Shown: positions 36,014 to 45,642, counted from the first letter of the stretch. The stretch: 64,000 nt of DNA from Thermoflavifilum sp. (GCA_023511875.1 JAIMAQ010000001.1:372001-436000), one strand, 5' to 3'. The notes: generated from the sequence alone by a model not told the origin. Numbers and translations are program-made.

Positions 36014-36221
36014 TTGTGTTTTAAGATATATTTAGGCTTTCTGGTGGACTACTGTTTTTAGGTTGCTGATCACAAAACTCGACATGTCTATTTTATAATG
36101 ATAAAATTATGGGAAATTTTATTACAGAAATATTTATTGAAAGTTAGTTACAATCAGCATCCTAGGCTTCGTGCTGTAAAGTTTTCACTAGTTTTTTAAA
36201 CAGCCAAATTTTTTTCAAAAT

Positions 36222-37505
36222 TTATTTCCATGCAAAAGCTTGTGGTTGTTTTAAGAGTAATTGGTTGCGATCGGGGCCATGTGATAGCCCTGTCAAAGAT
36301 ACTTGTAAATAGTTTTCGATAAACTGCAGGTAGTTTTTTAGCTGGGATGGGGCTTCATCAAAATGTTGCAGGTTGGCGATAGAAGTTTTCCAGCCAGGGA
36401 AACTTTCGTAAACAGGGCTAATGGTGTCATCGAGGTAGAAAGGCAATTCATGCAAATGTTGCTTGCCCACCTGATAGGCAACGGCTGCTCGAATAGTATC
36501 GAACTCGTCGAGCACATCTGTTTTCGTGATGACCAGCTGGGTGACGCCATTCAGCATACATGCGTATTTAAGCGCTACTAAGTCGATCCATCCGCAGCGG
36601 CGAGGGCGGCCGGTAGTGGCTCCAAATTCATGGCCGGCAGTGCGCAAGCGTTCGCCAATGGCATCGTGTAATTCAGTAGGGAAAGGGCCGCTTCCCACGC
36701 GAGTGCAATAAGCCTTACTCACACCAATGACTTCTCCAATTTGACGAGGAGAAAGCCCCAGTCCAGTACACACACCTGCAGCGAGGGTGGTAGAAGAGGT
36801 TACATATGGATAAGTACCAAAGTCAATGTCTAGCAGACTACCTTGAGCGCCTTCGGCCAGTATACGTTTCCCTTGATGATACCAGTCGTGCAACCGATAT
36901 TCAGCCCGAATGATTTGCAGCTTACGCAAAAAATCTATGGCCTCAAAGAATTCTGTTTCCCAATCTTCGATATGCTCCTCAAATCCGTAATGGCTAAGCA
37001 ATTGCAAATGTTTTTCTCGGAGTGCTTGATAAGCCTGTTCGAAGCGGGGCTGCTGTACATCACCCACTCGCAAGCCATTACGCCCCGTTTTATCCATGTA
37101 TGCGGGGCCTATGCCGCGTAGAGTGGAGCCAATGCGCTCCTTACCTTTGGCTTGCTCGGATGCTTTGTCGAGTGCACGATGGGTGGGTAATATCAAATGG
37201 GCTTTTTGGGAGATGAACAAACGCGATCTCACCTCTACGCCTTGTGATTCCAATTTTTCGATTTCTTTTTTCAACACCACTGGATCAATGACCACACCAT
37301 TTCCAATGAGGTTAAGGGTGTGTGGATGATAGATACCCGAAGGAATGGTATGTAATACAATTTTTTCTCCACGGATATAAAGGGTATGGCCGGCATTGGG
37401 GCCTCCTTGAAAGCGAGCCACTATATCGTAGTGTTGTGCAAAATAGTCTACAATCTTACCTTTACCTTCATCGCCCCATTGCAGGCCTAAGATAACATCT
37501 ACCAT
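36222..37505 (-). CDS. purA: Adenylosuccinate synthetase PurA
   Basis: PurA makes adenylosuccinate from IMP, GTP and aspartate, committing IMP to AMP. The protein is 427 aa with GLQWGDEGKGKIVD at the N-terminus (P-loop and catalytic Asp), GPNAGHTLYI, STLRGIGPAYMDK, and the C-terminal ATTGRPRRCGW motif. The track begins at 37580, adding 25 residues that overlap rsh; ATG 37505 (MVDVILGLQWG) is the family start. It lies 71 nt after the rsh stop. PurA is a known (p)ppGpp-inhibited enzyme in some bacteria. Confidence 0.96.
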   Translation of the reverse strand: MVDVILGLQWGDEGKGKIVDYFAQHYDIVARFQGGPNAGHTLYIRGEKIVLHTIPSGIYHPHTLNLIGNGVVIDPVVLKKEIEKLESQGVEVRSRLFISQKAHLILPTHRALDKASEQAKGKERIGSTLRGIGPAYMDKTGRNGLRVGDVQQPRFEQAYQALREKHLQLLSHYGFEEHIEDWETEFFEAIDFLRKLQIIRAEYRLHDWYHQGKRILAEGAQGSLLDIDFGTYPYVTSSTTLAAGVCTGLGLSPRQIGEVIGVSKAYCTRVGSGPFPTELHDAIGERLRTAGHEFGATTGRPRRCGWIDLVALKYACMLNGVTQLVITKTDVLDEFDTIRAAVAYQVGKQHLHELPFYLDDTISPVYESFPGWKTSIANLQHFDEAPSQLKNYLQFIENYLQVSLTGLSHGPDRNQLLLKQPQAFAWK

Positions 37506-37576
37506 ATATGGGAATTTGTGATTAAAAACGGGAGCAAAAATACAGGAAGCCTTGTTGGCACGCAAAATAAAATCTG

Positions 37577-39829
37577 TCAAGCATTCTCGAGTCGGGTTAT
37601 AGATTCAATACCATCGAGTTTGGTCAAGCGTTCCACCAGTTCATCCAGTTCTTCTTTGTCGTGTATGTACACTTTGATGATTCCTTCGAAAATGCCTCCT
37701 TGTGATTCGATGGAGAGGGCAGAGATATTGATTTTCATTTCCCCAGAGATGACATTGGTGATTTTATGAATAACACCTACATCGTCGATTCCCACGATGC
37801 GTAGGCCGGTGAGGAAAGAGATTTCTTTATTTTTAGCCCATTTGGTTTTTACAATGCGGTGTGCGTAGTTGGCTAGAAGTTGTGGTGCATTGGGGCAGTT
37901 GGTGCGATGTATTTTTAGTCCTTCATTAGCCGTGATAATACCAAACACGTCGTCACCGGGAATGGGTTTACAGCAATTAGCCAGTTTATATGCGATTTTA
38001 TCGGAGCTTTCGCCGAAGATGATGAGCTCGGCTTCATTTTTTCGATGGGTATTTTTAGAAGTTTCGAGTGATATGTCTTTACCCGAGAGGTTGTTTGTTG
38101 GAGATGGATTAGTGCGAGGCAGTTCTAGCTTATCGCCATTGACCACAAAATGCTTGAGTTCTTTCAGGTCAATAGCTTTCACGGCGATTTGGTAATAAAA
38201 GTCGATTAATGAGGTTTGGTGGAAATATTGCATCAATTCGTTGAGATTGGCTGTAGAAGCGGGAACGCCCATGCTGTCGAGCTTTTTTTCCAGCATGGCC
38301 TTGCCTTCCATGGCCACCTGGCGTTTTTCTTCTTTCAAGGCGTCTTTGATGGCCGATTTGGCTTTGGCCGTGACCACATAGTTTAGCCAATCTTCGGTAG
38401 GTTTTTGTTTTTGTGAGGTAATAATTTCTACTTGGTCGCCGCTGTGCAGCTTATGGCTGATAGGCACCAGCTTATAGTTGACCTTTGCTCCAATACATCG
38501 AGCGCCGATATCGGTATGTATGGCAAAGGCGAAGTCGAGTGCTGTGGCGCCAGCAGGCAGTACTTTGACGTCTCCTTTTGGGGTATACACATAAATTTCT
38601 TCGGAAAAAAGATTGAGTTTAAAATCCTGCAGAAAATCGAGCGTATTGCTATCAGATCGGCTGAGGAGTTCTCGAATTTGTTGAAGCCATTGGTCGAAGC
38701 GATTTTCGGTAGAGGTTCCTTCTTTATACTTCCAATGCGCCGCCAAGCCCTTTTCGGCAATTTCGTTCATCCGTCGGGAGCGAATTTGTACTTCCACCCA
38801 GCGGCCTCCAGGTCCCATCACCGTAATATGTAGCGCTTCGTAGCCATTGGATTTGGGATTGCTAATCCAATCGCGCAGCCTTTCGGTATTGGGCATGTAA
38901 AAATCTGTGATGATGGAATATACACGCCAGCAGTCGGCTTTCTCGCGTTCGGGTGGAGAGTTGAAGATGATGCGGATGGCAAATAGATCGTATACTTCTT
39001 CAAATGACACACCCTTTTTTCGCATCTTTTGCCAGATGGAGTGGATGGTTTTGGGGCGCCCAAAGATTTCAAAATCGAATCCTTCTTGTTGAAGGCGCTC
39101 GCGAATGGGTTTGATAAATTCGTTGATGTAGCGGGTTCTTTCTCTGCGGGTTTCTTGGAGCTTGCGGGCGATAGTAAAATAAGCTTCTGGCTCGGTGTAT
39201 TTCATGGCCAGGTCTTCCATTTCGAGCTTAATGTTGTACAAGCCTAAGCGATGAGCGAGGGGAGCATAGATAAACGTAGTTTCAGAAGCTATTTTCAGTT
39301 GTTTTTCTCGACTCATGGAGTCGAGTGTGCGCATGTTATGTAATCGGTCGGCCAGCTTGATGAGGATCACACGTGGGTCTTCGGCCAGGGTAAGCAAGAT
39401 TTTGCGGAAATTCTCGGCTTGCTGGGAAGTGTTGCTCGATTCTTCTATGTTGCTCATCTTGGTAAGCCCATCGATGATACGGGCACATTGCGAGCCAAAT
39501 TCGCGTTCAATATCCTCCAGGGTAATCTCGGTATCTTCGACAGTATCATGCAACAAAGCACAGATAGCCGAAGTAACTCCCAACCCAATTTCTTCTACGG
39601 TGATTAAGGCCACAGCAAGCGGATGCAAAATATAGGGCTCGCCCGATTTGCGTCGCATATCTCGGTGTGCTTCGGCAGCCATTTCAAAGGCCCGTCGCAC
39701 GAGTTCTTTATCGCCTTTTTTTAGCTTAGTCTTTAAAGCCCTTAACAGTGCGCGGTACTGGCGAATGATTTCTTTTTTCTCCAACTCCTCATTTGGTACA
39801 TAAGGCTTTTTGACCTGAGCAGTATCCAT
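37577..39829 (-). CDS. rsh: Bifunctional (p)ppGpp synthetase/hydrolase (RelA/SpoT, Rsh)
   Basis: Rsh makes and degrades (p)ppGpp, the stringent-response signal. The protein is 750 aa. The N-terminal HD hydrolase domain has HPLAVALI and ICALLHDTVEDT (HDxxED, about residues 84-92), apparently intact. The synthetase domain has GRPKTIHSIWQKM and YDLFAIRII (about 260-290). TGS (VYTPKGDVKVLPAGATALDF), helical and C-terminal ACT (LRIVGIDDVGVIHKITNVIS) domains follow. This is the full-length Rel/Spo layout. A TAAATTTG element lies 5 nt upstream of the ATG. Confidence 0.95.
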   Translation of the reverse strand: MDTAQVKKPYVPNEELEKKEIIRQYRALLRALKTKLKKGDKELVRRAFEMAAEAHRDMRRKSGEPYILHPLAVALITVEEIGLGVTSAICALLHDTVEDTEITLEDIEREFGSQCARIIDGLTKMSNIEESSNTSQQAENFRKILLTLAEDPRVILIKLADRLHNMRTLDSMSREKQLKIASETTFIYAPLAHRLGLYNIKLEMEDLAMKYTEPEAYFTIARKLQETRRERTRYINEFIKPIRERLQQEGFDFEIFGRPKTIHSIWQKMRKKGVSFEEVYDLFAIRIIFNSPPEREKADCWRVYSIITDFYMPNTERLRDWISNPKSNGYEALHITVMGPGGRWVEVQIRSRRMNEIAEKGLAAHWKYKEGTSTENRFDQWLQQIRELLSRSDSNTLDFLQDFKLNLFSEEIYVYTPKGDVKVLPAGATALDFAFAIHTDIGARCIGAKVNYKLVPISHKLHSGDQVEIITSQKQKPTEDWLNYVVTAKAKSAIKDALKEEKRQVAMEGKAMLEKKLDSMGVPASTANLNELMQYFHQTSLIDFYYQIAVKAIDLKELKHFVVNGDKLELPRTNPSPTNNLSGKDISLETSKNTHRKNEAELIIFGESSDKIAYKLANCCKPIPGDDVFGIITANEGLKIHRTNCPNAPQLLANYAHRIVKTKWAKNKEISFLTGLRIVGIDDVGVIHKITNVISGEMKINISALSIESQGGIFEGIIKVYIHDKEELDELVERLTKLDGIESITRLENA

Positions 39830-39834
39830 ACTTT

Positions 39835-39842
39835 CAAATTTA
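39835..39842 (-). promoter_or_regulatory. Candidate -7 promoter element (TAAATTTG) for rsh
   Basis: The minus strand reads TAAATTTG followed by AAAGT and the rsh ATG. It is an exact TAnnTTTG match but so close to the start that a transcript from it would be almost leaderless. Confidence 0.35.
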
Positions 39843-39903
39843 CGAATGTTTTTGCTCTTTAGCCGAGTCGTTCGGCCAGCTTTTCCATTCTCTGAAAATG
39901 CAA

Positions 39904-39911
39904 TACCTTTG
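39904..39911 (+). promoter_or_regulatory. Candidate -7 promoter element (TACCTTTG) for tRNA-Leu
   Basis: TACCTTTG matches TAnnTTTG exactly, 26 nt upstream of the mature tRNA 5' end, a sensible distance for a stable RNA promoter. No clear TTG -33 element is seen. Confidence 0.45.
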
Positions 39912-39937
39912 CCAGCTCTGAAGGCCTTTGGATAGAA

Positions 39938-40019
39938 GCGGACGTGGTGGAACTGGTAGACACACCAGACTTAGGATCTGGTGCCGAAAGGCGTGGGGGT
40001 TCGAGTCCCCCCGTCCGCA
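39938..40019 (+). tRNA. tRNA-Leu (anticodon UAG)
   Basis: The acceptor stem GCGGACG pairs with CGTCCGC, the anticodon stem CCAGA pairs with TCTGG around loop CTTAGGA (anticodon TAG at 39972-39974), and the T arm GGGGG-TTCGAGT-CCCCC is perfect. A short variable arm (GCCGAAAGGC) marks a class II leucine tRNA. The discriminator is A. The 3' CCA is not fully encoded (ACCT follows), so CCA must be added. It reads CUN leucine codons. Confidence 0.95.
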
Positions 40020-40096
40020 CCTCGACCTCTAAATGCCCGACAGAATTGCAAAATTAGATGACGCAACGGCAGCCGAATGCATTCAGGAATTATTCT

Positions 40097-40120
40097 TGAT
40101 AATTGATATCAACATTATCA
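40097..40120. repeat. Nested palindrome just upstream of tig
   Basis: TGATAAT (40097-40103) and ATTATCA (40114-40120) are 7-bp inverted arms. A 10-bp perfect palindrome TTGATATCAA (40103-40112) sits between and partly within them. The element ends 9 nt before the tig start, so it could be an operator or an RNA hairpin controlling the tig-clpP-clpP-clpX operon. Confidence 0.45.
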
Positions 40121-40129
40121 CAGCAGATT

Positions 40130-41539
40130 ATGGCAACTATTCAACGTGAAACATTAGCTCCCCTGCACGAAAAGATAGTCGTGCAGATTGCGCAGGAAGA
40201 TTACATGCCTGCTTTTGAAAAGACCCTGAAGGAATATCGAAAAAAAGCGCAGATTCCGGGTTTTAGAAAGGGGATGGTACCCGTGAGTCTGATTCGGAAA
40301 ATGTATGGTCAGGCTATCTTTACGGAGGAAGTGATTCGCATGGCCGAGCAACAATTGAATCACTATTTGGAAGAGCAAAAATTAGATATTTTTTCACAAC
40401 CCTTGTGGTTGGAAAAAGAGGCACCTATGCTTGATCTAGACGCTCCCGCAGAATATGTGTTTGCCTTTGAAATTGGCCTTAGGCCGCAGATTGAACTCAA
40501 TTTGTTGCAACCTGGCACCATCCTCGAAAAATGGACGGTAGAGGTTACCGACCAGATGGTAGCCGATGAAATCGAATATCTTTTACGCCGCTATGCCAGT
40601 AAAGAAAATATTGAGCAAATCGAGCAGGACGATGATTATGCATTGGCTTTGTTTGAGCAGGTAGATGCCAATGGAGAACCTATTGCCAATGGGCTTTCTC
40701 GTGAACTTACCCTTTTGCTTCGCGAGATTCAAGAAGGTCATCGGCAAGATTGGATGGGCAAACGAGTAAACGATGTATTGGTGAAAACATTACCGGAAAT
40801 TTTTTCTGGAGATAGCTTATCGTTTTATCAGGATAAATTGGGTATTCAAAAAGATGATACACAGGCAACGAGTTATCGCTTTCGAATTACCTTGAAAGAG
40901 CTTGGCCGACTAAAAAGGCCAGCTTTAGAACCCACATTTTTTCATCAAGTGTTTCCAGGAGAAGACGTGGAAACAGCTGAGGCTTTTCAGCAACGCGTGA
41001 GAGAAGAAGTGGAATATTACTATCACGAAATTGCACAAGAGCGCCTTCGTACAACCCTCATGGAAAAGCTTATCCATGAAACAGAAATTCCCCTGCCAGA
41101 AGAGTTTTTGCGCCATCTCCTTGCCCGAAATCAGTCGGCCAATGACACAACGGTAGATGATCAGGCTTTATCGGCATTTTTGCATGAGTTGAGGTGGACA
41201 TTGATAGTGCGTAAGTTGGAAGAGCTATCGGGGGTAAAGGTTACCGAGGAAGATATTCTTCGCAAAGCGAATGCCGACTTTGCCCAGTATTTCAACGTGT
41301 ATAGCCAGAAAAAAATGCCTGAATACCTCAATGGTATAGCCTTGCAATTGTTACAAAATGAAAAAACTTACGAAAAATATGCTTTAGCAGCCAGAAATGA
41401 AAAGCTATTAGATTGGGCATTGACACAAATTACTGTTCAAGAAGTACCCCTTAGCCTTGAAGATTTCAAGGCTCGCCTCGAACAAACGTTATCTCATCAA
41501 CATCAACATAATCACGAACATGAGCACGAACATGCATAA
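40130..41539 (+). CDS. tig: Trigger factor (ribosome-associated chaperone) with His-rich tail
   Basis: Trigger factor binds the ribosome exit tunnel and folds nascent chains. The protein is about 469 aa. The N-terminal ribosome-binding domain has the signature QIPGFRKGMVPVSLIRKMYG (the GFRxGxxP loop, about residues 44-57). The middle region is a degenerate PPIase-like domain and the C-terminal part is helical. It ends in an unusual SHQHQHNHEHEHEHA tail that could bind metal. The track starts at TTG-derived 40103; ATG 40130 (MATIQRETL) is preferred. The clpP1 start lies inside the tail-coding repeat. Confidence 0.9.
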   Translation: MATIQRETLAPLHEKIVVQIAQEDYMPAFEKTLKEYRKKAQIPGFRKGMVPVSLIRKMYGQAIFTEEVIRMAEQQLNHYLEEQKLDIFSQPLWLEKEAPMLDLDAPAEYVFAFEIGLRPQIELNLLQPGTILEKWTVEVTDQMVADEIEYLLRRYASKENIEQIEQDDDYALALFEQVDANGEPIANGLSRELTLLLREIQEGHRQDWMGKRVNDVLVKTLPEIFSGDSLSFYQDKLGIQKDDTQATSYRFRITLKELGRLKRPALEPTFFHQVFPGEDVETAEAFQQRVREEVEYYYHEIAQERLRTTLMEKLIHETEIPLPEEFLRHLLARNQSANDTTVDDQALSAFLHELRWTLIVRKLEELSGVKVTEEDILRKANADFAQYFNVYSQKKMPEYLNGIALQLLQNEKTYEKYALAARNEKLLDWALTQITVQEVPLSLEDFKARLEQTLSHQHQHNHEHEHEHA

Positions 41540-42254
41540 TGAATTTCGCAAATATGCCGTTTATCATCGCGGAATAAGTGGCCTCGCCATTGATCAATAT
41601 ACCCGCCACGCAGTGAAAGCGCTCACCCCTTATATCATTGAAGAACGGCCACTCAATGTGGCTTCTATGGATGTGTTTTCCCGCTTAATGATGGATCGAA
41701 TCATTTTTCTGGGAGAGCCTATTGATGATTATGTAGCCAATATTGTTACAGCGCAGTTGTTGTTCCTGGAATCTACCGACCGCGCACGCGATATCCAAAT
41801 GTATATCAATAGTCCAGGGGGCAGTGCATATGCGGGTTTAGGTATTTATGATACCATGCAAGTCATTCAGCCCGATGTGGCTACGATTTGCACGGGTATA
41901 GCAGCTTCTATGGCCGCCGTACTTATGTGTGCAGGAGTGAAGGGCAAGCGTACAGCATTGAAGCATTCCCGTATCCTGATTCACCAGCCCAGTGGAGGTA
42001 TTTCTGGCCAAGCATCGGATGTAGAAATCACGGCTCGGGAAATCACTAAGGTGAAAAAAGAATTGTATGAAATCATTGCATATCACTCTGGCCAGCCAGT
42101 AGAGAAAATTGAGCGCGATGGTGATCGTGACTTCTGGATGTCGGCTGAAGAAGCTGTTGCATACGGACTCATTGATGAAGTTTTACAAACCCATCCACGT
42201 AAGCGGCCTGCCGAACAAGCCGCCCCTGCAAGTTCGAATTCCCGAAAATCATGA
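41520..42254 (+). CDS. clpP: ATP-dependent Clp protease proteolytic subunit, paralogue 1
   Basis: ClpP is the serine peptidase barrel that degrades proteins fed by ClpX. The catalytic serine is in TGIAASMAAVL, histidine in RILIHQPSGG and aspartate in RDGDRDFWM, so the triad is intact. The protein is up to 244 aa, with an N-terminal extension before the core (MDRIIFLGEPIDD). The track starts at 41457, too early. ATG 41520 or 41532 is likely, both overlapping the tig stop by 8-20 nt. It is 6 nt before a second clpP. Confidence 0.92.
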   Translation: MSTNMHNEFRKYAVYHRGISGLAIDQYTRHAVKALTPYIIEERPLNVASMDVFSRLMMDRIIFLGEPIDDYVANIVTAQLLFLESTDRARDIQMYINSPGGSAYAGLGIYDTMQVIQPDVATICTGIAASMAAVLMCAGVKGKRTALKHSRILIHQPSGGISGQASDVEITAREITKVKKELYEIIAYHSGQPVEKIERDGDRDFWMSAEEAVAYGLIDEVLQTHPRKRPAEQAAPASSNSRKS

Positions 42255-42260
42255 AGCAAT

Positions 42261-42884
42261 ATGCACAACTCAAGCTATATGAAATCATTTTATTTGCAAG
42301 AAGAACCAGAAACAGAAAATAGTCCGAGATTAGAAGAGATATTCAGCAGTCGGCAATTTGATAAAACTTTTCTGGAACAACGTCGTGTGTTTTTATGGGG
42401 GGTAGTCGACGACCATTCTGCTCGGGAAGTCGTTAATCGGCTGTTATACTTGGAAGCGAAAGCGCCAGGTAAAGAAATTACCTTGTTTATCAATAGTCCA
42501 GGCGGCATTGTGTCGTCGGGGATGGTCATTTACGATGCCATTCAACTCATCAGTTCGCCTGTATCTACCGTGTGCATGGGATTGGCAGCTTCGATGGGGT
42601 CGATCATTCTTTCGGCTGGGAAAAAGGGCAAACGGTATATCTTTCCACATGGTGAGGTGATGATTCATCAGCCCAGCATTGGCGGCTATCAAGGTACCTC
42701 TGCCGACCTGGAAATCCAAGCTCGACAAATTCGTAAAACCAAAGAGATAGGTGCACGTATCTTGGCAGAAAATTGTGGCCAGCCTATCGAAAAAATCTTG
42801 AAAGATTTTGATCGCGACTATTGGATGAGTGCTGAGGAGGCTGTGGAATACGGGATTGTAGATCGGGTAATCGACAAGCTCTAA
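42261..42884 (+). CDS. clpP: ATP-dependent Clp protease proteolytic subunit, paralogue 2
   Basis: This is a second, 207-aa ClpP with the triad intact: serine in [10 protein letters not shown], histidine in [10 protein letters not shown] and aspartate in KDFDRDYWM. It differs from paralogue 1 at many positions (LFINSPGG versus MYINSPGG and a different N-terminus), so this is an old duplication and not a recent copy. ATG 42261 or the internal ATG 42279 could be the start. clpX follows by 32 nt. A mixed ClpP1P2 barrel is possible but is inference. Confidence 0.92.
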   Translation: MHNSSYMKSFYLQEEPETENSPRLEEIFSSRQFDKTFLEQRRVFLWGVVDDHSAREVVNRLLYLEAKAPGKEITLFINSPGGIVSSGMVIYDAIQLISSPVSTVCMGLAASMGSIILSAGKKGKRYIFPHGEVMIHQPSIGGYQGTSADLEIQARQIRKTKEIGARILAENCGQPIEKILKDFDRDYWMSAEEAVEYGIVDRVIDKL

Positions 42885-42916
42885 GTAGCCTGTTTACCAG
42901 ATATGGAGGATTTGTT

Positions 42917-44173
42917 ATGAAAGAAAACGACAATCACCATACGCAAGGTCAGCGAAATCGCCCACGTTGTTCCTTTTGTGGGCGTTCGCAAGATGAGGTA
43001 CGTATACTCATTTCATCAGAAAAGGCCAATATTTGTGATATCTGCGTAGCGCAAGCGCAAGAGCTTATTGCTGAAGAGTTTGGCCAAACTCCCAAGAAAT
43101 CTTCTCATTTTTCCCTCAAAATCGCCAAACCCGTTGAGATCAAACGGTTTTTGGATGAATATGTCATTGGGCAAGATGAGGCAAAAAAAGTATTGGCCGT
43201 AGCTGTTTACAATCATTATAAGCGCCTGCAATCGCATTCCCGAGAAGATGATGTAGAGATCGAAAAGTCGAACATCATCATGGTAGGGGAAACAGGTACA
43301 GGTAAAACCCTGCTGGCTCGATCGATAGCCAAGCTGTTGCAAGTACCTTTTACGATAGTCGATGCTACCGTATTTACTGAAGCTGGGTATGTAGGCGAAG
43401 ATGTGGAAAGCATACTTACGCGCTTGCTTCAGGTATGTGATTACGATGTGCGTGCAGCTGAAAGAGGCATTGTGTATATCGATGAAATTGATAAAATTGC
43501 CCGCAAAGGCGATAATCCATCCATCACACGAGATGTGAGTGGAGAGGGTGTGCAACAAGCATTATTAAAATTACTAGAGGGTACTGAGGTGCTTGTGCCG
43601 CCACAAGGTGGCCGCAAGCACCCAGAACAAAAAATGATTAAAGTCAATACCCAACATATTTTGTTTATCTGTGGAGGCGCGTTTGAAGGGATCGACAAAA
43701 TCATTGCCCGACGGATTCAAACCCATACCATTGGATTTAAGTCTGAGCAAGATACTCGTGTGGAGCGCGATGAGATCTTGCGACATGTAAATGCACAAGA
43801 CTTGCGTGCCTTTGGCTTGATTCCCGAACTAATTGGCCGCTTGCCAGTGATCACTTATTTGAATACACTCGATCGCCAGGCCTTGCGGGCTATTCTCATT
43901 CAACCCAAAAATGCACTCATCAAACAATATCAAAAACTATTTGCTCTCGAAGGTATTGAATTGCATATCGACGATGAAGTACTCGATTTTATTGTTGACA
44001 AAGCTTTGGAATTTCGCTTAGGCGCGAGAGGGTTGCGTTCTATTTGTGAGATTATCATGACCGATGCCATGTTTGAATTGCCTTCTACCAATCAGAAAGT
44101 TTTTCACCTTACACTGGAATATGCCCGTCAAAAATTAGATGCCAATGCGGTTTCTCGCTTGAAGGTGGCCTAA
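42917..44173 (+). CDS. clpX: ATP-dependent Clp protease ATP-binding subunit ClpX
   Basis: ClpX unfolds tagged substrates and feeds them to ClpP. The protein is 418 aa. The zinc-binding domain has [11 protein letters not shown] and CDICVAQ (residues about 16-45). The AAA+ domain has Walker [16 protein letters not shown], Walker [22 protein letters not shown], and the sensor-2 region [12 protein letters not shown] rare strong Shine-Dalgarno GGAGGA (42905-42910) lies 6 nt before the ATG. It ends the tig-clp operon. Confidence 0.97.
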   Translation: MKENDNHHTQGQRNRPRCSFCGRSQDEVRILISSEKANICDICVAQAQELIAEEFGQTPKKSSHFSLKIAKPVEIKRFLDEYVIGQDEAKKVLAVAVYNHYKRLQSHSREDDVEIEKSNIIMVGETGTGKTLLARSIAKLLQVPFTIVDATVFTEAGYVGEDVESILTRLLQVCDYDVRAAERGIVYIDEIDKIARKGDNPSITRDVSGEGVQQALLKLLEGTEVLVPPQGGRKHPEQKMIKVNTQHILFICGGAFEGIDKIIARRIQTHTIGFKSEQDTRVERDEILRHVNAQDLRAFGLIPELIGRLPVITYLNTLDRQALRAILIQPKNALIKQYQKLFALEGIELHIDDEVLDFIVDKALEFRLGARGLRSICEIIMTDAMFELPSTNQKVFHLTLEYARQKLDANAVSRLKVA

Positions 44174-44216
44174 GCAATTCAGGGGAATTTGATGTTTAAA
44201 ACAGGGAGGATGCAGG

Positions 44217-45437
44217 TCAACAATGTTGGAGGGCCTGTTCCAGATCTTCCAATAGGTCTTCTATATTTTCTATACCCACACTCATACGGATCAGTCCATC
44301 GGAGATACCACTTTTTTCGCGTTGCTCACGCGGTACGCCATAATGTGTCATCGAAGCAGGATGAGAAACTAAGGTGTCGCAGGTACCTAGAGAGACGGCT
44401 CTTACACACACCTGTAGTTGATTAATGAATGTGATGCCAGCTTGTAGGCCACCTTTTAGGGAAAAGCTCAACACGGCTCCTGCATGTTTCATTTGTTTTT
44501 GAGCAATAGCGTAGTCGGGATGTGAATCCAGCCCTGGGTAATTCACTTTTTCCACAGCAGAATGTTGAGCGAGGTATTCCGCAATTTGTTGGGCATTACT
44601 GCAATGCCTTTCCATGCGTAGTTCCAGCGTTTTCATGCCCAATGTCAACAAATAAGCATCGAATGGATTGCTATTACCTCCCAACAGGCGATATACTTTG
44701 GTAACTTGTTGTTCCATTTTTTCTATATCTCTACCTACTAAAACACCTCCTACGGCTGTGCCATGGCCGTTTAAGAATTTTGTGGTGGAATGAAATACGT
44801 AATCTGCACCAAAACGAAATGGTTGTTGCAAATAAGGTGTGGCAAAAGTATTGTCTACAGCAGTGACTAGATGATATCGATGAGCCAGATCGATACAAGC
44901 TTCTAGATCCACACAGCGAAGTGTGGGATTAGCAGGCGTTTCCAGATACATCATTCGAATACGCGAATCTTTTTTCAATATATCTTCTACTTGTTGCAAA
45001 TCGTGCATATCGATAATAATGGCTTCAATGCCCAGGCCGGGCAAGATTTTCTGCAGTAGTTCATCTGTGCCTCCATAGAGCGAAAGATGGGTAATGACTT
45101 TATCGCCCGCGTGCAGTTCGCTGAGAAATAAAGTAGTCAATGCAGCCATTCCAGAAGCATGTAGCAGCGCTTTAGCCTGGAGTGCCTTACCTTCTTTATC
45201 TTGCAGTTGAAAGGTTTCTAAGGCCGCAATTTTTCTTTCGACCTCGCTAAAATTAGGATTGCCCCATCGGGTATAAATGTAGCCCTTCTCTTTTCCAGTA
45301 AAGCGGTTCATGCCTTGCTCGGCAGTATCGAAAACGAAAGTAGAACTTGCGTAAATGGGGGTGAGATGTGCATGTAAAGGATCGAGATCATGGCCACCAT
45401 GTATACAAAGGGTTCCAAATCGGGAATTTGTTTTCAT
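44217..45437 (-). CDS. Cys/Met metabolism PLP-dependent enzyme (methionine gamma-lyase / cystathionine synthase-lyase family)
   Basis: This is a 406-aa fold-type I PLP enzyme. The PLP lysine is in FHSTTKFLNGHGTAVGG (about residue 210), and IYASSTFVFDTAEQG, YTRWGNPNFSEVERKIAALE and SLYGGTDELLQ are family landmarks. Family members interconvert cystathionine, homocysteine, cysteine and methionine; the IYTRWGNPN and C-terminal SLGTCDTLVSHPASMTH patterns suit methionine gamma-lyase or cystathionine gamma-lyase, but the substrate is not decided. It converges on clpX with a 43-nt gap, and a TAAATTTG box lies upstream. Confidence 0.88.
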   Translation of the reverse strand: MKTNSRFGTLCIHGGHDLDPLHAHLTPIYASSTFVFDTAEQGMNRFTGKEKGYIYTRWGNPNFSEVERKIAALETFQLQDKEGKALQAKALLHASGMAALTTLFLSELHAGDKVITHLSLYGGTDELLQKILPGLGIEAIIIDMHDLQQVEDILKKDSRIRMMYLETPANPTLRCVDLEACIDLAHRYHLVTAVDNTFATPYLQQPFRFGADYVFHSTTKFLNGHGTAVGGVLVGRDIEKMEQQVTKVYRLLGGNSNPFDAYLLTLGMKTLELRMERHCSNAQQIAEYLAQHSAVEKVNYPGLDSHPDYAIAQKQMKHAGAVLSFSLKGGLQAGITFINQLQVCVRAVSLGTCDTLVSHPASMTHYGVPREQREKSGISDGLIRMSVGIENIEDLLEDLEQALQHC

Positions 45438-45470
45438 GTGTACAGTTTTTCAAATCAACAATACAGTAAG

Positions 45471-45478
45471 CAAATTTA
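45471..45478 (-). promoter_or_regulatory. Candidate -7 promoter element (TAAATTTG) for the PLP enzyme gene
   Basis: The minus strand reads TAAATTTG, an exact TAnnTTTG match, 33 nt upstream of the ATG at 45437. The distance fits a short normal leader. The -33 element is unclear. Confidence 0.42.
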
Positions 45479-45642
45479 GGCAAGCAGCATATACTCGTTG
45501 GTTTTTTGTAGATATTTTCATCTCTTATTGAGGATTTGACTGAATAACGACAATCTGAAATGAGGATTTCGAGAAAAGCGATAATGCTTTGGGAAAATAA
45601 ACTATCTTTAATTGTCATTACGGGCTTTTATATCAATGATTT

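Noticed and set aside
35710-36024. 104-aa plus-strand ORF, Phe-rich
   Set aside because: Antisense of the Lys/Glu-rich coding sequence, which produces Phe/Leu/Ser-rich complementary frames by composition.
36153-36174. CAGCA...TGCTG hairpin downstream of purA
   Set aside because: Five-base-pair arms with a loose 12-nt loop and no T-run; not convincing as a terminator.
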